In this document: one piece after another, positions 22,681 to 30,405 of the stretch
How the letters are laid out: each line of letters opens with the position of its first letter
How positions within the stretch are numbered: position 1 is the first letter of the stretch
Notes under the pieces: generated by a model
The model's input: only the letters and a program-made list of their open reading frames with translations
Databases searched by the model: none
Told to the model about the DNA's origin: nothing
Translations under genes and position numbers: made by a program
Source: Chloroflexota bacterium
GTDB taxonomy: Bacteria > Chloroflexota > Anaerolineae > Anaerolineales > Villigracilaceae
Reading direction: 5' to 3'
NCBI GenBank assembly: GCA_016866215.1
Contig: VGNE01000006.1
Location: 1-36,630 of the forward strand
DNA length: 36,630 bases

Positions 22681-22873
22681 GGTCTCCTTTCCAATTCAAT
22701 CCCGCTTTAGGGGATTTCGGGAGGTCATCAAGTTTCCATAATGACCTTGGTCTCCTGCTGGAGACTGTCCATCATGCCCTGGCGCATTGCTTTAGGCAGA
22801 ACGGATCGGAGCGTTTCTTGGGGATTGAAGTCTTTTTCGAATTCAATCCGTCTATATACTAGCAGATTGACCC
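22681..22873 (-). promoter_or_regulatory. Moco (molybdenum cofactor) riboswitch-like leader
   Basis: The minus-strand RNA has the conserved motifs of the Moco motif, as I recall them from the E. coli moaA leader: CCUAAAGCAAUGCGCCAGGGC (E. coli has ..GUAAAGAUUGCCACCAGGGC), GACCUCCCGAAAUCC and UUGGAAAGGAGACC (E. coli GCCUCCCGUAUCUGGAAAGG). A terminator follows and the downstream genes are Mo-cofactor genes (FmdE, MoaD, YqeB), which agrees. Proposed P1: GGUC at 22873-22870 with GACC at 22684-22681. When P1 forms, GGAGACC is sequestered and the terminator is free, implying an off-switch; direction is inference. Confidence 0.8.
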
Positions 22874-22944
22874 TGATCTTTCATCATCATTCAGGGTAAT
22901 CTTTTTCTCACTCACTTGGGTGAGAAATGAATGGCAATTTGTAA

Positions 22945-23163
22945 CTATTTTGTCAGGTCTTTCTTCACTTTTTCCAGCTCATCAAGAACATCGAGTTCGG
23001 CTTTTAGTTCACTGGATAGCGAAGAAAAATATGCCTTCGCGTTGCGAACGAACTTGCCAATCTCTCTTGCGGAGCGAGCTAATCGTTCCGGTCCAAGCAC
23101 AATTGCCGCTAGTAACACGATAACGATCAATTCGTTTCCACCGATGCCAAAAATACTATCCAT
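22945..23163 (-). CDS. tatB: TatA/TatB-like twin-arginine translocase subunit
   Basis: 72 residues from ATG at 23163. A single N-terminal membrane helix (ELIVIVLLAAIVLGP) with the Tat hinge PERLARSAREIGKFVRNAKAYF, then an amphipathic helix and a charged coiled-coil tail (ELKAELDVLDELEKVKKDL). The PERL hinge is more typical of TatB than TatA, so I call it tatB-like. It sits one base after the tatC stop, on the same strand. A longer start at 23190 lies inside tatC and is rejected. Confidence 0.85.
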   Translation of the reverse strand: MDSIFGIGGNELIVIVLLAAIVLGPERLARSAREIGKFVRNAKAYFSSLSSELKAELDVLDELEKVKKDLTK

Positions 23164-23164
23164 A

Positions 23165-23959
23165 TCAACCTCTGCCAACAATTGCAGCAAGGATAATACT
23201 GATCACATACAGTCCCATCAGCGGAGCCATGACCAGCCCCATATTGACCGGGTCAACTGTCGGCGTCACTGCCGATGCAACAATAGCGATGATGACGATG
23301 GCGTAACGCCATCCACTTGCCAGTTGTTTTGCTGTGACAAACTTGAGTTTTGCCATGAACATGATGACAAGAGGCATTTCAAAACAAATACCGATCCAGA
23401 ACATCAGGCGGGTAATGAAATCGAAGTAGTTCGCAGGACGCACTTGCGTGGTGATGCCCATGAAATTGGTCAGGAAAGGCACAGCAGTCGGCAGCATGAC
23501 AAACCATGTGAAGGCCACGCCTCCCGCGAACAGGATGGTTGCGAAAGGAACCATGACGATGAGCCAAACGCGTTCGCGTCGGTTCAATCCGGGCATCACA
23601 AAACGAATTATCTGATACACCACGAACGGCATGCCCAGCACAAAACCGCCCAGAATGGACACCTTCATGAAGATGGCGATATTCTCGGTGATTTCAATCG
23701 AAACCAGTTTTTCGGTTCCGCCGATGGGCTGGGCAAGATATTCGATGATCTGTCGCACGAAAGTAAAACAGATTCCCGTCGTGACTATTAATGCAAAAAA
23801 CGCTTTGAAAATCCTCTTCCGCAGTTCATCGAGATGCTGGAGGAGAGGCGCGGAACTTTCCATCTGCGCGCTGGCCTTGCGATGGGCGCGGCCAAATGCA
23901 CGAAAAACATCCCGCCAGTTGCGTTTGTTTTTTTTCGCGACTGTCACGTTTACGCTCAC
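23165..23959 (-). CDS. tatC: Sec-independent translocase TatC
   Basis: 264 residues with six membrane segments. TatC is the receptor for twin-arginine signal peptides. The signature regions are QHLDELRKRIFKAFFALI, FMKVSILGGFVLGMPFVVYQIIRFVMPGL and NYFDFITRLMFWIGICFEMPLV. It has an extra basic N-terminus of ~35 residues (KKNKRNWRDVFRAFGRAHRKA). It lies between tatA (23970-24143) and the tatB-like gene, forming a complete Tat cassette in the same strand and operon as the Tat substrate DmsA. Stop to next start spacing is 1-2 bases. Confidence 0.95.
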   Translation of the reverse strand: MSVNVTVAKKNKRNWRDVFRAFGRAHRKASAQMESSAPLLQHLDELRKRIFKAFFALIVTTGICFTFVRQIIEYLAQPIGGTEKLVSIEITENIAIFMKVSILGGFVLGMPFVVYQIIRFVMPGLNRRERVWLIVMVPFATILFAGGVAFTWFVMLPTAVPFLTNFMGITTQVRPANYFDFITRLMFWIGICFEMPLVIMFMAKLKFVTAKQLASGWRYAIVIIAIVASAVTPTVDPVNMGLVMAPLMGLYVISIILAAIVGRG

Positions 23960-23969
23960 GGTGAAAAAG

Positions 23970-24143
23970 TTATTCCTTATTCTCTTCGGCTTCGGCTGAT
24001 TCGCCTTCGCCTTTTAATCCACTTCGAAAGCTGCTTATCCCTTTGCCTAATTCGCCGGCGATCTTGCCAATTCGTCCCACGCCAAACAGCAGAAGGACGA
24101 TGACAAGGATGATGATCAATTCAGTGGTTCCTAGATGAAACAT
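23970..24143 (-). CDS. tatA: TatA translocase pore subunit
   Basis: 57 residues from ATG at 24143, preceded by GGAGAAAAAC. One membrane helix (LIIILVIVLLLFGVGRIGKIAGELGKG), the TatA hinge FGxGRIGKIAGELGKGISSFRSGL, and an acidic tail (EGESAEAEENKE). The longer frame to 24197 overlaps the radical SAM gene and is rejected. Second, smaller partner of the TatC next to it. Confidence 0.9.
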   Translation of the reverse strand: MFHLGTTELIIILVIVLLLFGVGRIGKIAGELGKGISSFRSGLKGEGESAEAEENKE

Positions 24144-24153
24144 GTTTTTCTCC

Positions 24154-25479
24154 TTATACGTCTTTTGAAAGACGGAATGTTTGTGGAGTTGTAACATCCA
24201 CTTTGAGTTCGCGCAGGACTTCTTCGCCTTTGCGCGTTTCGATCACATGGCTGGAGATCCCAACGTCAACAGCCATTTTTCGCAGACTGCCGATCTTGTT
24301 GACGTGGAATTCCAGGCTGTTGTGCTGTTCGCTGATGGAATAATCGCGATAGCCTGCTTTGTCAAAAACCCGCTTCACTGGCGGAATATCCTCTCCGAAG
24401 ACCTTGGCGGTCTTCAGGAAATAATCCCTTTGCGAGAAGTACATGCGGCTTGGCAGGCGGTGTTCGCCGTTTTGTTTGTAGAGCTGACCCGTGTGTTTGT
24501 TCTCAAGCGAGCAGTAATGCACGCCGAGTTTCAAACCTTCATCCAGCGCGAAATCAATTAGATCAAGGCAGACCGTTTCGCTTCCTGCGATGGGAAGTCC
24601 ACCCGCATACCAGTACTCGTACAACACACGGAAGGGGTGGACTTTGACCTTGTAGCCCTTTTCCCGATAGATTTCGACCTTGTTCAGCGGGAAGCAAAAC
24701 TCCAGCAGGTTGATCCCAAAAATTCCCATGCGGTCCAATTCAAGCAGGATTTCCTTCATCTCGTCCAACGTGTTTGGCAGGATGGGCATCTCAACCATCA
24801 CATTCGGGATGTATTCGCGCGCAAGGGCGATATTGTCGTGGGTGTTGCGGTGCCCCTTTGCCAGATCATGCATGCGGATGCTGAAGCGGATTTCCTTCAA
24901 ACCTGCCTTTTGCAGAGATTCGAGTGTTGCACGGTCAATGTGATCGCCACAGGTGTACAAACGTGTATGGGCGGAGGGAAATAACTGTCGCGCGCGCTCA
25001 AAGAAACGATAAGTCTCTTCTTTGTATAAAAGCGGCTCACCACCAGTTAATGCCACATGCTGGACCCGCTGATTGGATGCATACAAGGCATCCAATTCTG
25101 CGGCCGTATCACGAGTATGCTCCCGATAATAATCGTAATCCTGTTGATTGGGATTGAAACAATAAAAACAATCACGGTGACATTTCAATGAAATAAAGAA
25201 CGTTGAACTTCCGATCCCGGTCTGGCAGGCCTGGCAGGAAGGAGAAATGCCATTGACATAAATGCTCTTATCGTCATTTCGCACGACTGCACCCTTTTTT
25301 CGCAAGTCCGCAGTTTTTTGCGCGGCTTCGACGGTCGTATCTTCTACTTCGACTTCGAGGCCCATCTGCCGCACTTGATCCATAAAATCCTGATAGATCT
25401 GCACGTAGATATTGGCGTACTCGCGCAGGGCGGGATTTTTTATTTCATTCAAAGTGGATTGTGTGATATCCAGGATCAT
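24154..25479 (-). CDS. Radical SAM protein of the molybdoenzyme locus
   Basis: 441 residues. The radical SAM motif CHRDCFYC (Cys100, Cys104, Cys107) follows LKCHRDCFYCFNPNQQ; HVALTGGEPLLYKEE contains the SAM-binding GGE motif. Before it, YVNGISPSCQACQTGIGSS (Cys82, Cys85) may hold another metal or cluster. The ~100-residue N-terminal helical extension and the C-terminal domain from about 340 (SRMYFSQRDYFLKTAKVFGEDI) are not part of the barrel. Its ATG overlaps the ferredoxin stop (ATGA), so the two are coupled. I infer a maturation role for the Mo-enzyme, such as modifying a peptide or cofactor, but family precedents differ and the substrate is unknown. Confidence 0.85.
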   Translation of the reverse strand: MILDITQSTLNEIKNPALREYANIYVQIYQDFMDQVRQMGLEVEVEDTTVEAAQKTADLRKKGAVVRNDDKSIYVNGISPSCQACQTGIGSSTFFISLKCHRDCFYCFNPNQQDYDYYREHTRDTAAELDALYASNQRVQHVALTGGEPLLYKEETYRFFERARQLFPSAHTRLYTCGDHIDRATLESLQKAGLKEIRFSIRMHDLAKGHRNTHDNIALAREYIPNVMVEMPILPNTLDEMKEILLELDRMGIFGINLLEFCFPLNKVEIYREKGYKVKVHPFRVLYEYWYAGGLPIAGSETVCLDLIDFALDEGLKLGVHYCSLENKHTGQLYKQNGEHRLPSRMYFSQRDYFLKTAKVFGEDIPPVKRVFDKAGYRDYSISEQHNSLEFHVNKIGSLRKMAVDVGISSHVIETRKGEEVLRELKVDVTTPQTFRLSKDV

Positions 25480-26681
25480 GTGCGCGGCTCTTTCTGGATT
25501 TTCTTCGGCATCATGGAACCAAACGGATGCATGCGGCGATATTCACAAAGTTGACATAATTTCATTCCATCGCGTGCCGCCATCAGCGTTTTGCAGCGCT
25601 CACATCGGACCATCGAGCCTGATTCTACGACGACGGATTCCTTCACGCTGAAAACTTTTCCAAAGGTCGGCGCATGGTCGAGGGTGATCGCATCGGGCAG
25701 GCAGACGTGTTCGCACAAGTCACAGCCGATGCAGTTCTGCGCGGAGAATGAGATGGAGAAGGTCATCTTGTCCTCGTTCTTCTCGAAACACAATGCCTTG
25801 GTGGGACAGACTCGTCCGCACGCGCCGCAAGCGGTACAGGAGTCAGAGATGGTGAGGGTGGCGAAATTGAAACCTTCAAGATAACCGCTTGAGGCGGCGT
25901 CCCCGCCGCCGAGGACGGCGGCTTGAGCAGATGGTAAATGCGAAACCGCGGACAGCAATCGTAATCTGTCGCGCCCCGGCTGGCGTTTGGATGCTGTCAC
26001 GCCGTTCTCCATTGCGCGCGCAAGAGCGACTTGTCCCTGCTTTGCCATCATGCGGAACAGGTCGCGGCGTGAGAGCGGGGGATTGGTCGCCTTCCATGCC
26101 ATACGTTCAACGGGTGCTTCGAGTTCATCCAAACAAATGATTGGATCAACCTTGTCCCATGCGGCAAGGAAGCGGCTTGCCCGTTCGGTTTGGGAGTGAA
26201 TTTCACGGTGGAGGGAATGCCACTCGCAGGCAGAACAGGCATCGGCGCGGACAATGAGGCGTTCCAGTCCAAGCGCGGAAAGGGTCAGGTAGGCGCCAGT
26301 TCCCAAGCCCGCGAGACATCCATGAATTTGAATCCCGATGGATTCTGAATCCGCGCCGGTTTCGGGGTGAGGGTGAAGTCCGCAGAGCAATTCGACGGGC
26401 TGGTCTTCGATATGTGTGGCGCAATTGAGTAAAATCGAAACATCGTCATCTGCGCGATACGCGCCAACAGGACAGGCGGGGATACAAGCAAGACACGATT
26501 GGCAAAGTTCTGTATTGATTGAAGGCGGCTTTCCAGTGGAGATCGCTTCAACAGGGCAAATGCTAAAACACGCCGCGCACTCCGAGTACTGATCCTGCGA
26601 GTGCAGGCAACGTGCGGAATCCATGAGGACTTGCGAACGGTCAATCGAAGCGAACCGTTCCGCGGCATTAAGCAGACTCAC
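25476..26681 (-). CDS. Polyferredoxin-like 4Fe-4S protein
   Basis: 402 residues from GTG at 26681, which overlaps the TorD stop by four bases (GTGA). I reject the upstream M at 26819, which lies in TorD. Four-cluster cysteine motifs: CAACFSICP and CQSCLACIPACP near the N-terminus, CTACGACGRVCP and CIGCDLCEHVCLP near residues 290-330, plus a C-terminal zinc-ribbon-like CERCKTLMA...CQLCEYRRMHPFG. The central part contains a DACSACEWHSLH segment. Residues ~252-267 (AQAAVLGGGDAASSGY) are encoded by a palindromic repeat. Electron carrier or cluster donor, probably to the radical SAM protein; this partner role is inference from overlap. Confidence 0.85.
   Translation of the reverse strand: MSLLNAAERFASIDRSQVLMDSARCLHSQDQYSECAACFSICPVEAISTGKPPSINTELCQSCLACIPACPVGAYRADDDVSILLNCATHIEDQPVELLCGLHPHPETGADSESIGIQIHGCLAGLGTGAYLTLSALGLERLIVRADACSACEWHSLHREIHSQTERASRFLAAWDKVDPIICLDELEAPVERMAWKATNPPLSRRDLFRMMAKQGQVALARAMENGVTASKRQPGRDRLRLLSAVSHLPSAQAAVLGGGDAASSGYLEGFNFATLTISDSCTACGACGRVCPTKALCFEKNEDKMTFSISFSAQNCIGCDLCEHVCLPDAITLDHAPTFGKVFSVKESVVVESGSMVRCERCKTLMAARDGMKLCQLCEYRRMHPFGSMMPKKIQKEPRT
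25888..25929. repeat. Palindromic repeat inserted in the ferredoxin reading frame
   Basis: Contains arms cttgaggcggcgtcc and ggacggcggcttgag and an exact 26-base match (25904-25929) to the element at 8670-8695. It encodes a Gly/Ala/Ser-rich linker of about 14 residues without breaking the frame. It is therefore an in-frame repeat insertion in a real protein. Confidence 0.8.
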
Positions 26682-27376
26682 AACCTGACCTCTTTCGGCA
26701 TTTCGATCTGGAGGGTTTCGGCAATCGCCTGCAGGGAGCCATGCACCAGGTGGGCGATGCCGCGATAGAAATCGGTGGTGGCATGTTGCTTGACGAGTTT
26801 CGCCCATGCGGGTCCCCAACGCAGCAGATGTTCGGAGAGAAAATCGCGCTGGGCTTGAAGGATTTCGTTTAGTTTGTTTTCGTCATCTTGTTCGATGGCT
26901 TGCAAAGCCAGTGAAGCTAGATGCGCGACGAACAGCATTTCAAGACCGATATGATCATCAGGTTCGCGATTTATTTTTTCAGCCTGCAAGCCGAAGCGTG
27001 CGTACCATTCGCGCACCTGTAATGTTTGTTCCTGAAAAAGCAGTTTCTTCTCGCTGAAAAAGACCGAGGCCCACATGGGTGCAAGTACCTTTCCCAGCCC
27101 GATAAACAAATGCAAATGGTCGTCCTGCAATGCTTTGAATTGCGGTGTTTCCAAGCCGCCGCAATTTTCATTTGTCCAGCGTTGCAGCAGTTCAATGCCA
27201 TGCCGGGTTTCAGTTTGCTCCGCGCCAAACGGAGACTCGCTAAATACATCGTCGCGAATCAGCGTATCAAGCCAGTCTTTGTCCAGGTCGGCGTAAAGTA
27301 TTCTTCCCAATAAACCGAACAACAGCGATTCCCCCAGGATGGTGGGTTTCAGCTCTTTAAGGGTGTTTGTCAGCAT
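26678..27376 (-). CDS. TorD/DmsD-type molybdoenzyme chaperone
   Basis: 232 residues, mainly helical. TorD-family chaperones bind the Tat signal and help load cofactor. Recognisable features are the start LTNTLKELKPTILGESLLFGLLGRIL, the ESPFGAEQTETRHG segment, LHLFIGLGKVLAPMWASVFF, REWYARFGLQAEKINREPDDHIGLEML and a C-terminal AWAKLVKQHATTDFYRGIAHLVHG. E/PxDHIGxE is a typical TorD motif. Its start overlaps the WD40-haem gene by 20 bases, and its stop overlaps the ferredoxin start by four, so the whole set is tightly packed. It would chaperone the DmsA-like subunit at 31940. Confidence 0.9.
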   Translation of the reverse strand: MLTNTLKELKPTILGESLLFGLLGRILYADLDKDWLDTLIRDDVFSESPFGAEQTETRHGIELLQRWTNENCGGLETPQFKALQDDHLHLFIGLGKVLAPMWASVFFSEKKLLFQEQTLQVREWYARFGLQAEKINREPDDHIGLEMLFVAHLASLALQAIEQDDENKLNEILQAQRDFLSEHLLRWGPAWAKLVKQHATTDFYRGIAHLVHGSLQAIAETLQIEMPKEVRL

Positions 27377-30350
27377 CAGGTTTCTCCTCAGCGGGTGATG
27401 ATTTTCTCATTAAGAATAAACCACGAAGGACGATTGCCAATAGGGTCGCAAGTGAGAGAATATAGGTGATAAATGTAATCACTTGCAAAATCCCAATACC
27501 GGCCTTTGTAAGCCAGGCATGAACCCTTGCGACAAGCGTCGGCTCGATGGTTTCAAACACCGGCAAAATTTCAGGGCCTGGATGCAGCGCCAAGATTACT
27601 GCCGATTCTATCTGGATGGGGTTTGCCCCACCCGTCAATGCGACCATTTCCCCGCTTCGGACTGCGACCTGGGGCTGGTTGCTAAGACCCGAAACTTTTG
27701 CCTCCCCCTTATGGATGTACAGCCAGCCTGTTCCCACAACAGGGTATTCCAATGCGAAACTTCCGCTTGTGATTTCCACATCCAGATTCGGAAGGTGAAT
27801 TTTCAGCGGATTCACAGCCGTATTGCTTTCCCCCCACAGCCAGCCAGAGGTCAATTCGAATTTCAATCCGTTTACGGTGACTGCCGATTCCGGCGGCATA
27901 ATAACCTGACCGTCATTCCATGCGATGAACTGCGTCTCTGGGCGCGGTACAAGTTGAAATGCCAGGGTGGAGGCGGAGTCTGAAATCCCTTGCGGTTGGG
28001 CATAATACCCCGGTGCAGAAGCGGTGATGAATTCAGCTTCGGGCGGCAGGTTGGGAATCAGGAATCCGCCTGATGATGGATCAACTGCCTGGATGATTTC
28101 ACGGTCACCCACGCTGACCCATGCAAACGGAAGAAAATTTTCATTCTCTGTCGTTACGGAACCCATTAGCGGTTTGGCGGCGGCAGGGACAATTTCAATT
28201 CGCATTTCAGGCGATTGGAATAAATCAACCCGCTGCGCGGGCGCGAAAAGATTTTTTTCAGCCAGCATGAAGGCATCGGCTGTGAGCAGGTATTGCCCAA
28301 CGGGAATATCCTCGAATGTGAACGTATTCTGCGGCGTGGATGCGGCCTGATACACAGGACCCGCCGGTAATTGAATTGCCCACAGTTTCGTTGAATCCCC
28401 TGCGGTAAGGCTGCCTTCGATGCGCCCTTTCATGGCATGGGCGGTCAACGTGACTGACGACTCATCTGTGCTGGGATTGAGTGTGACGTGTATAACTTCC
28501 GGGCTGGCATACAACATCCCGTTCAGCATTTGAGGCGGAATGATCAGGTCGTACGTTGTAACAGCCTGGGATAACTTCTCCAATTCCAGCAGCATGGTTC
28601 CATCTATGCCAGAGATTCCATTTCCAAATCGCTCACGCCACCCATACAAAATTGTTGTTGCTTCAATCGAAAGACCAGCCAGCGGCTCATTTGTATCGGC
28701 ATCCACAACTTGAACGGGAAGGGCGGCTTTTTCGCTTGAGTCAACCCGCGCCCAGCGCGAATCGGTTGCCTCTTGTCCATCGGGAGCAATGGCAGTAACC
28801 ACAAAGCGCACCGTGCCGGTTGGAATGCCCGCTTGAGCCAAAGAGTCATCGTGACATTGAGTGCACTGCCGTGTGGCAGGTTTGGATGAATAGGAAGGCG
28901 GAGAGTTTGGGTTGATGGCAACGTTGAAAGTGAAATCGCCGCTTGCCGATGGGGTGGTTTCGAGCGTAGCTGTCACCTGCCCATTCGAGATAATATCGAG
29001 GCGGACGTTTACTTTCGCAACACCGGTTTCATCCGGATAGTACACCCTGCCGCTGATGATCTCAGGCGCCAGGGAATTTCCGATTGTGTAAAATGTCTCA
29101 CCGTTTCCGGGTGAGGCAAGTACGATGGCGATGTCGCTGTTATTGACGGGCACGCCGGAGACATCATAAGCGGCGTTGTAGTTGATTGGCGTTCTCTCCA
29201 CCAATGAAGAGCGCGGGAATGCTGTACACCAGGAAAGCCCGATGCCACCCGCATGACAGGCTTCGCAGCTCAAATCTATGACGCGCGCGGGTTCGTTTTG
29301 TCCGCGGCGGTGATGGCATTGACGGCAATCCGATGGCACGTCAAGGACTGCTTCGTCGGGATACGCTGTCAGGTCTTCCAAACTCCACAGGCGCACGGTG
29401 TTGTCTCCGCCGCCGGATGCGAGAGTTTTTCCATCCGGAGAAAAAGCAACAGCATAGACGAAATCTGAGTGTCCCTGCAAGACTTTCAATGCGCTGCCAT
29501 CGCGAACGTTCCATAAGCGCACGGTCTGATCCACAGAACCGGATGCAATCGTTTGACCGTCCGGTGAAAACGCAATTCCCAGAATGCTCGATTTGTGCCC
29601 CTCCACAACCCGCATCAGACTCCCATCGGATAGATTCCACAAACGGATGGTTCTATCAAACCCGCAGGAAGCGAGAGTCTGTCCATTCGGCGAGAAGGCG
29701 AGGCAGCGCGGCCAGTCCGTGTGACCTGTGAACGTGTAAAGCAGTTCGCCGTTCGCGACATTCCACACACGGACGGAATTATCTGAAAGCGCCCCGGCAA
29801 TCAAATTTCCATCCGCTGAAAGCGCAGTTGCACGGATGCCTGTAACATCGTTCAAGACAAGCACCAACTTGTCATTACTGGTTTGCCAAATGCGAATCGT
29901 ATCATCGTCTGATGCGGCGGCGATCAGCGAGCCGTTCCGCGAGATGGAAAGGCTACGCACCCAGCCTTCGGGTTCCTCCAATTTTTTGAGCGCTTGTGGG
30001 TTTGAGATGTTCCAGAATTTGACGCTATTGTCGAACAGCCCCGCGGCAAGCTGGCCGTTTTGCGGTAGAAAGACGAGGCTGCGTACCCATACGCCGGTTT
30101 GAATAATTTCCGGCTCGGATGATTGCTGTGTATCGAAAAGATAAATTCCAGATGTACCGCCGACGGCAAGCCGGGTTCCATCTGGAGAGAATGCCAGGGC
30201 GTGTGCTCTTTCGTATCCGCTGGAGGAAAGCTCAAAAACCCGAACCAGTTCCCCGGTCTGGGCAGATGCGGTGTTGGAAGTCACCAAAAGAACCGCAGTG
30301 ATTAAGATGAGGGTCAAGAGCGGGATGATCCGAAGTTTCATAGTTTTCAA
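27357..30350 (-). CDS. Exported WD40 / c-type haem / FecR-like protein
   Basis: 997 residues with a Sec signal peptide (residues 1-30, LLTLILITAVLLVTSNTASA). Residues ~47-325 form seven WD40 blades, the last six ending in motifs like NTVRLW, and the GDNTVRLW/FDRTIRLW repeats are regular. Then come haem-binding CRQCH (342-346), CEACH (362-366) and CTQCH (496-500). Two carboxypeptidase-regulatory-like beta domains follow, around 430-620. Near the C-terminus GWLYIHKGEAKVSG...VRSGEMVALTGG looks like a FecR-type domain, and a membrane helix at ~950-980 anchors it (VITFITYILSLATLLAIVL), with the tail in the cytoplasm. Located directly after DmsC, its position implies an electron-transfer or sensing subunit. 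No known full-length relative comes to mind. Confidence 0.85.
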   Translation of the reverse strand: MKTMKLRIIPLLTLILITAVLLVTSNTASAQTGELVRVFELSSSGYERAHALAFSPDGTRLAVGGTSGIYLFDTQQSSEPEIIQTGVWVRSLVFLPQNGQLAAGLFDNSVKFWNISNPQALKKLEEPEGWVRSLSISRNGSLIAAASDDDTIRIWQTSNDKLVLVLNDVTGIRATALSADGNLIAGALSDNSVRVWNVANGELLYTFTGHTDWPRCLAFSPNGQTLASCGFDRTIRLWNLSDGSLMRVVEGHKSSILGIAFSPDGQTIASGSVDQTVRLWNVRDGSALKVLQGHSDFVYAVAFSPDGKTLASGGGDNTVRLWSLEDLTAYPDEAVLDVPSDCRQCHHRRGQNEPARVIDLSCEACHAGGIGLSWCTAFPRSSLVERTPINYNAAYDVSGVPVNNSDIAIVLASPGNGETFYTIGNSLAPEIISGRVYYPDETGVAKVNVRLDIISNGQVTATLETTPSASGDFTFNVAINPNSPPSYSSKPATRQCTQCHDDSLAQAGIPTGTVRFVVTAIAPDGQEATDSRWARVDSSEKAALPVQVVDADTNEPLAGLSIEATTILYGWRERFGNGISGIDGTMLLELEKLSQAVTTYDLIIPPQMLNGMLYASPEVIHVTLNPSTDESSVTLTAHAMKGRIEGSLTAGDSTKLWAIQLPAGPVYQAASTPQNTFTFEDIPVGQYLLTADAFMLAEKNLFAPAQRVDLFQSPEMRIEIVPAAAKPLMGSVTTENENFLPFAWVSVGDREIIQAVDPSSGGFLIPNLPPEAEFITASAPGYYAQPQGISDSASTLAFQLVPRPETQFIAWNDGQVIMPPESAVTVNGLKFELTSGWLWGESNTAVNPLKIHLPNLDVEITSGSFALEYPVVGTGWLYIHKGEAKVSGLSNQPQVAVRSGEMVALTGGANPIQIESAVILALHPGPEILPVFETIEPTLVARVHAWLTKAGIGILQVITFITYILSLATLLAIVLRGLFLMRKSSPAEEKPDADKHP

Positions 30351-30353
30351 TAA

Positions 30354-30383
30354 ATCGGGGGTGAGCCAGCGCCCACCCCCGAT
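30354..30383 (-). terminator. Hairpin between DmsC and WD40-haem gene
   Basis: atcgggggtg and cacccccgat are exact arms with a 10-base loop; on the minus strand TTTATTG follows. Because the genes on both sides are co-oriented it may be a partial terminator or mRNA processing hairpin that lowers expression of the downstream accessory genes relative to dmsABC. Confidence 0.7.
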
Positions 30384-30405
30384 CCTTGATATATCTTATG
30401 CCGGG

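Noticed and set aside
22743-22880. Open frame of ~45 codons on the minus strand ending ...QGMMDSLQQETKVIMET
   Set aside because: It has no plausible start, and the same DNA carries the Moco-motif blocks, so it is riboswitch RNA rather than a gene.
22900-22930. Terminator for the Tat operon (tctcac...gtgaga)
   Set aside because: The stem is short and asymmetric; it could be one, but the evidence was not enough for a feature.
22931-23791. 286-aa plus-strand frame opposite tatC and tatB
   Set aside because: Composition (His/Asp/Lys-rich low complexity) is typical of an antisense shadow; the minus strand has full TatC and TatB-like proteins.
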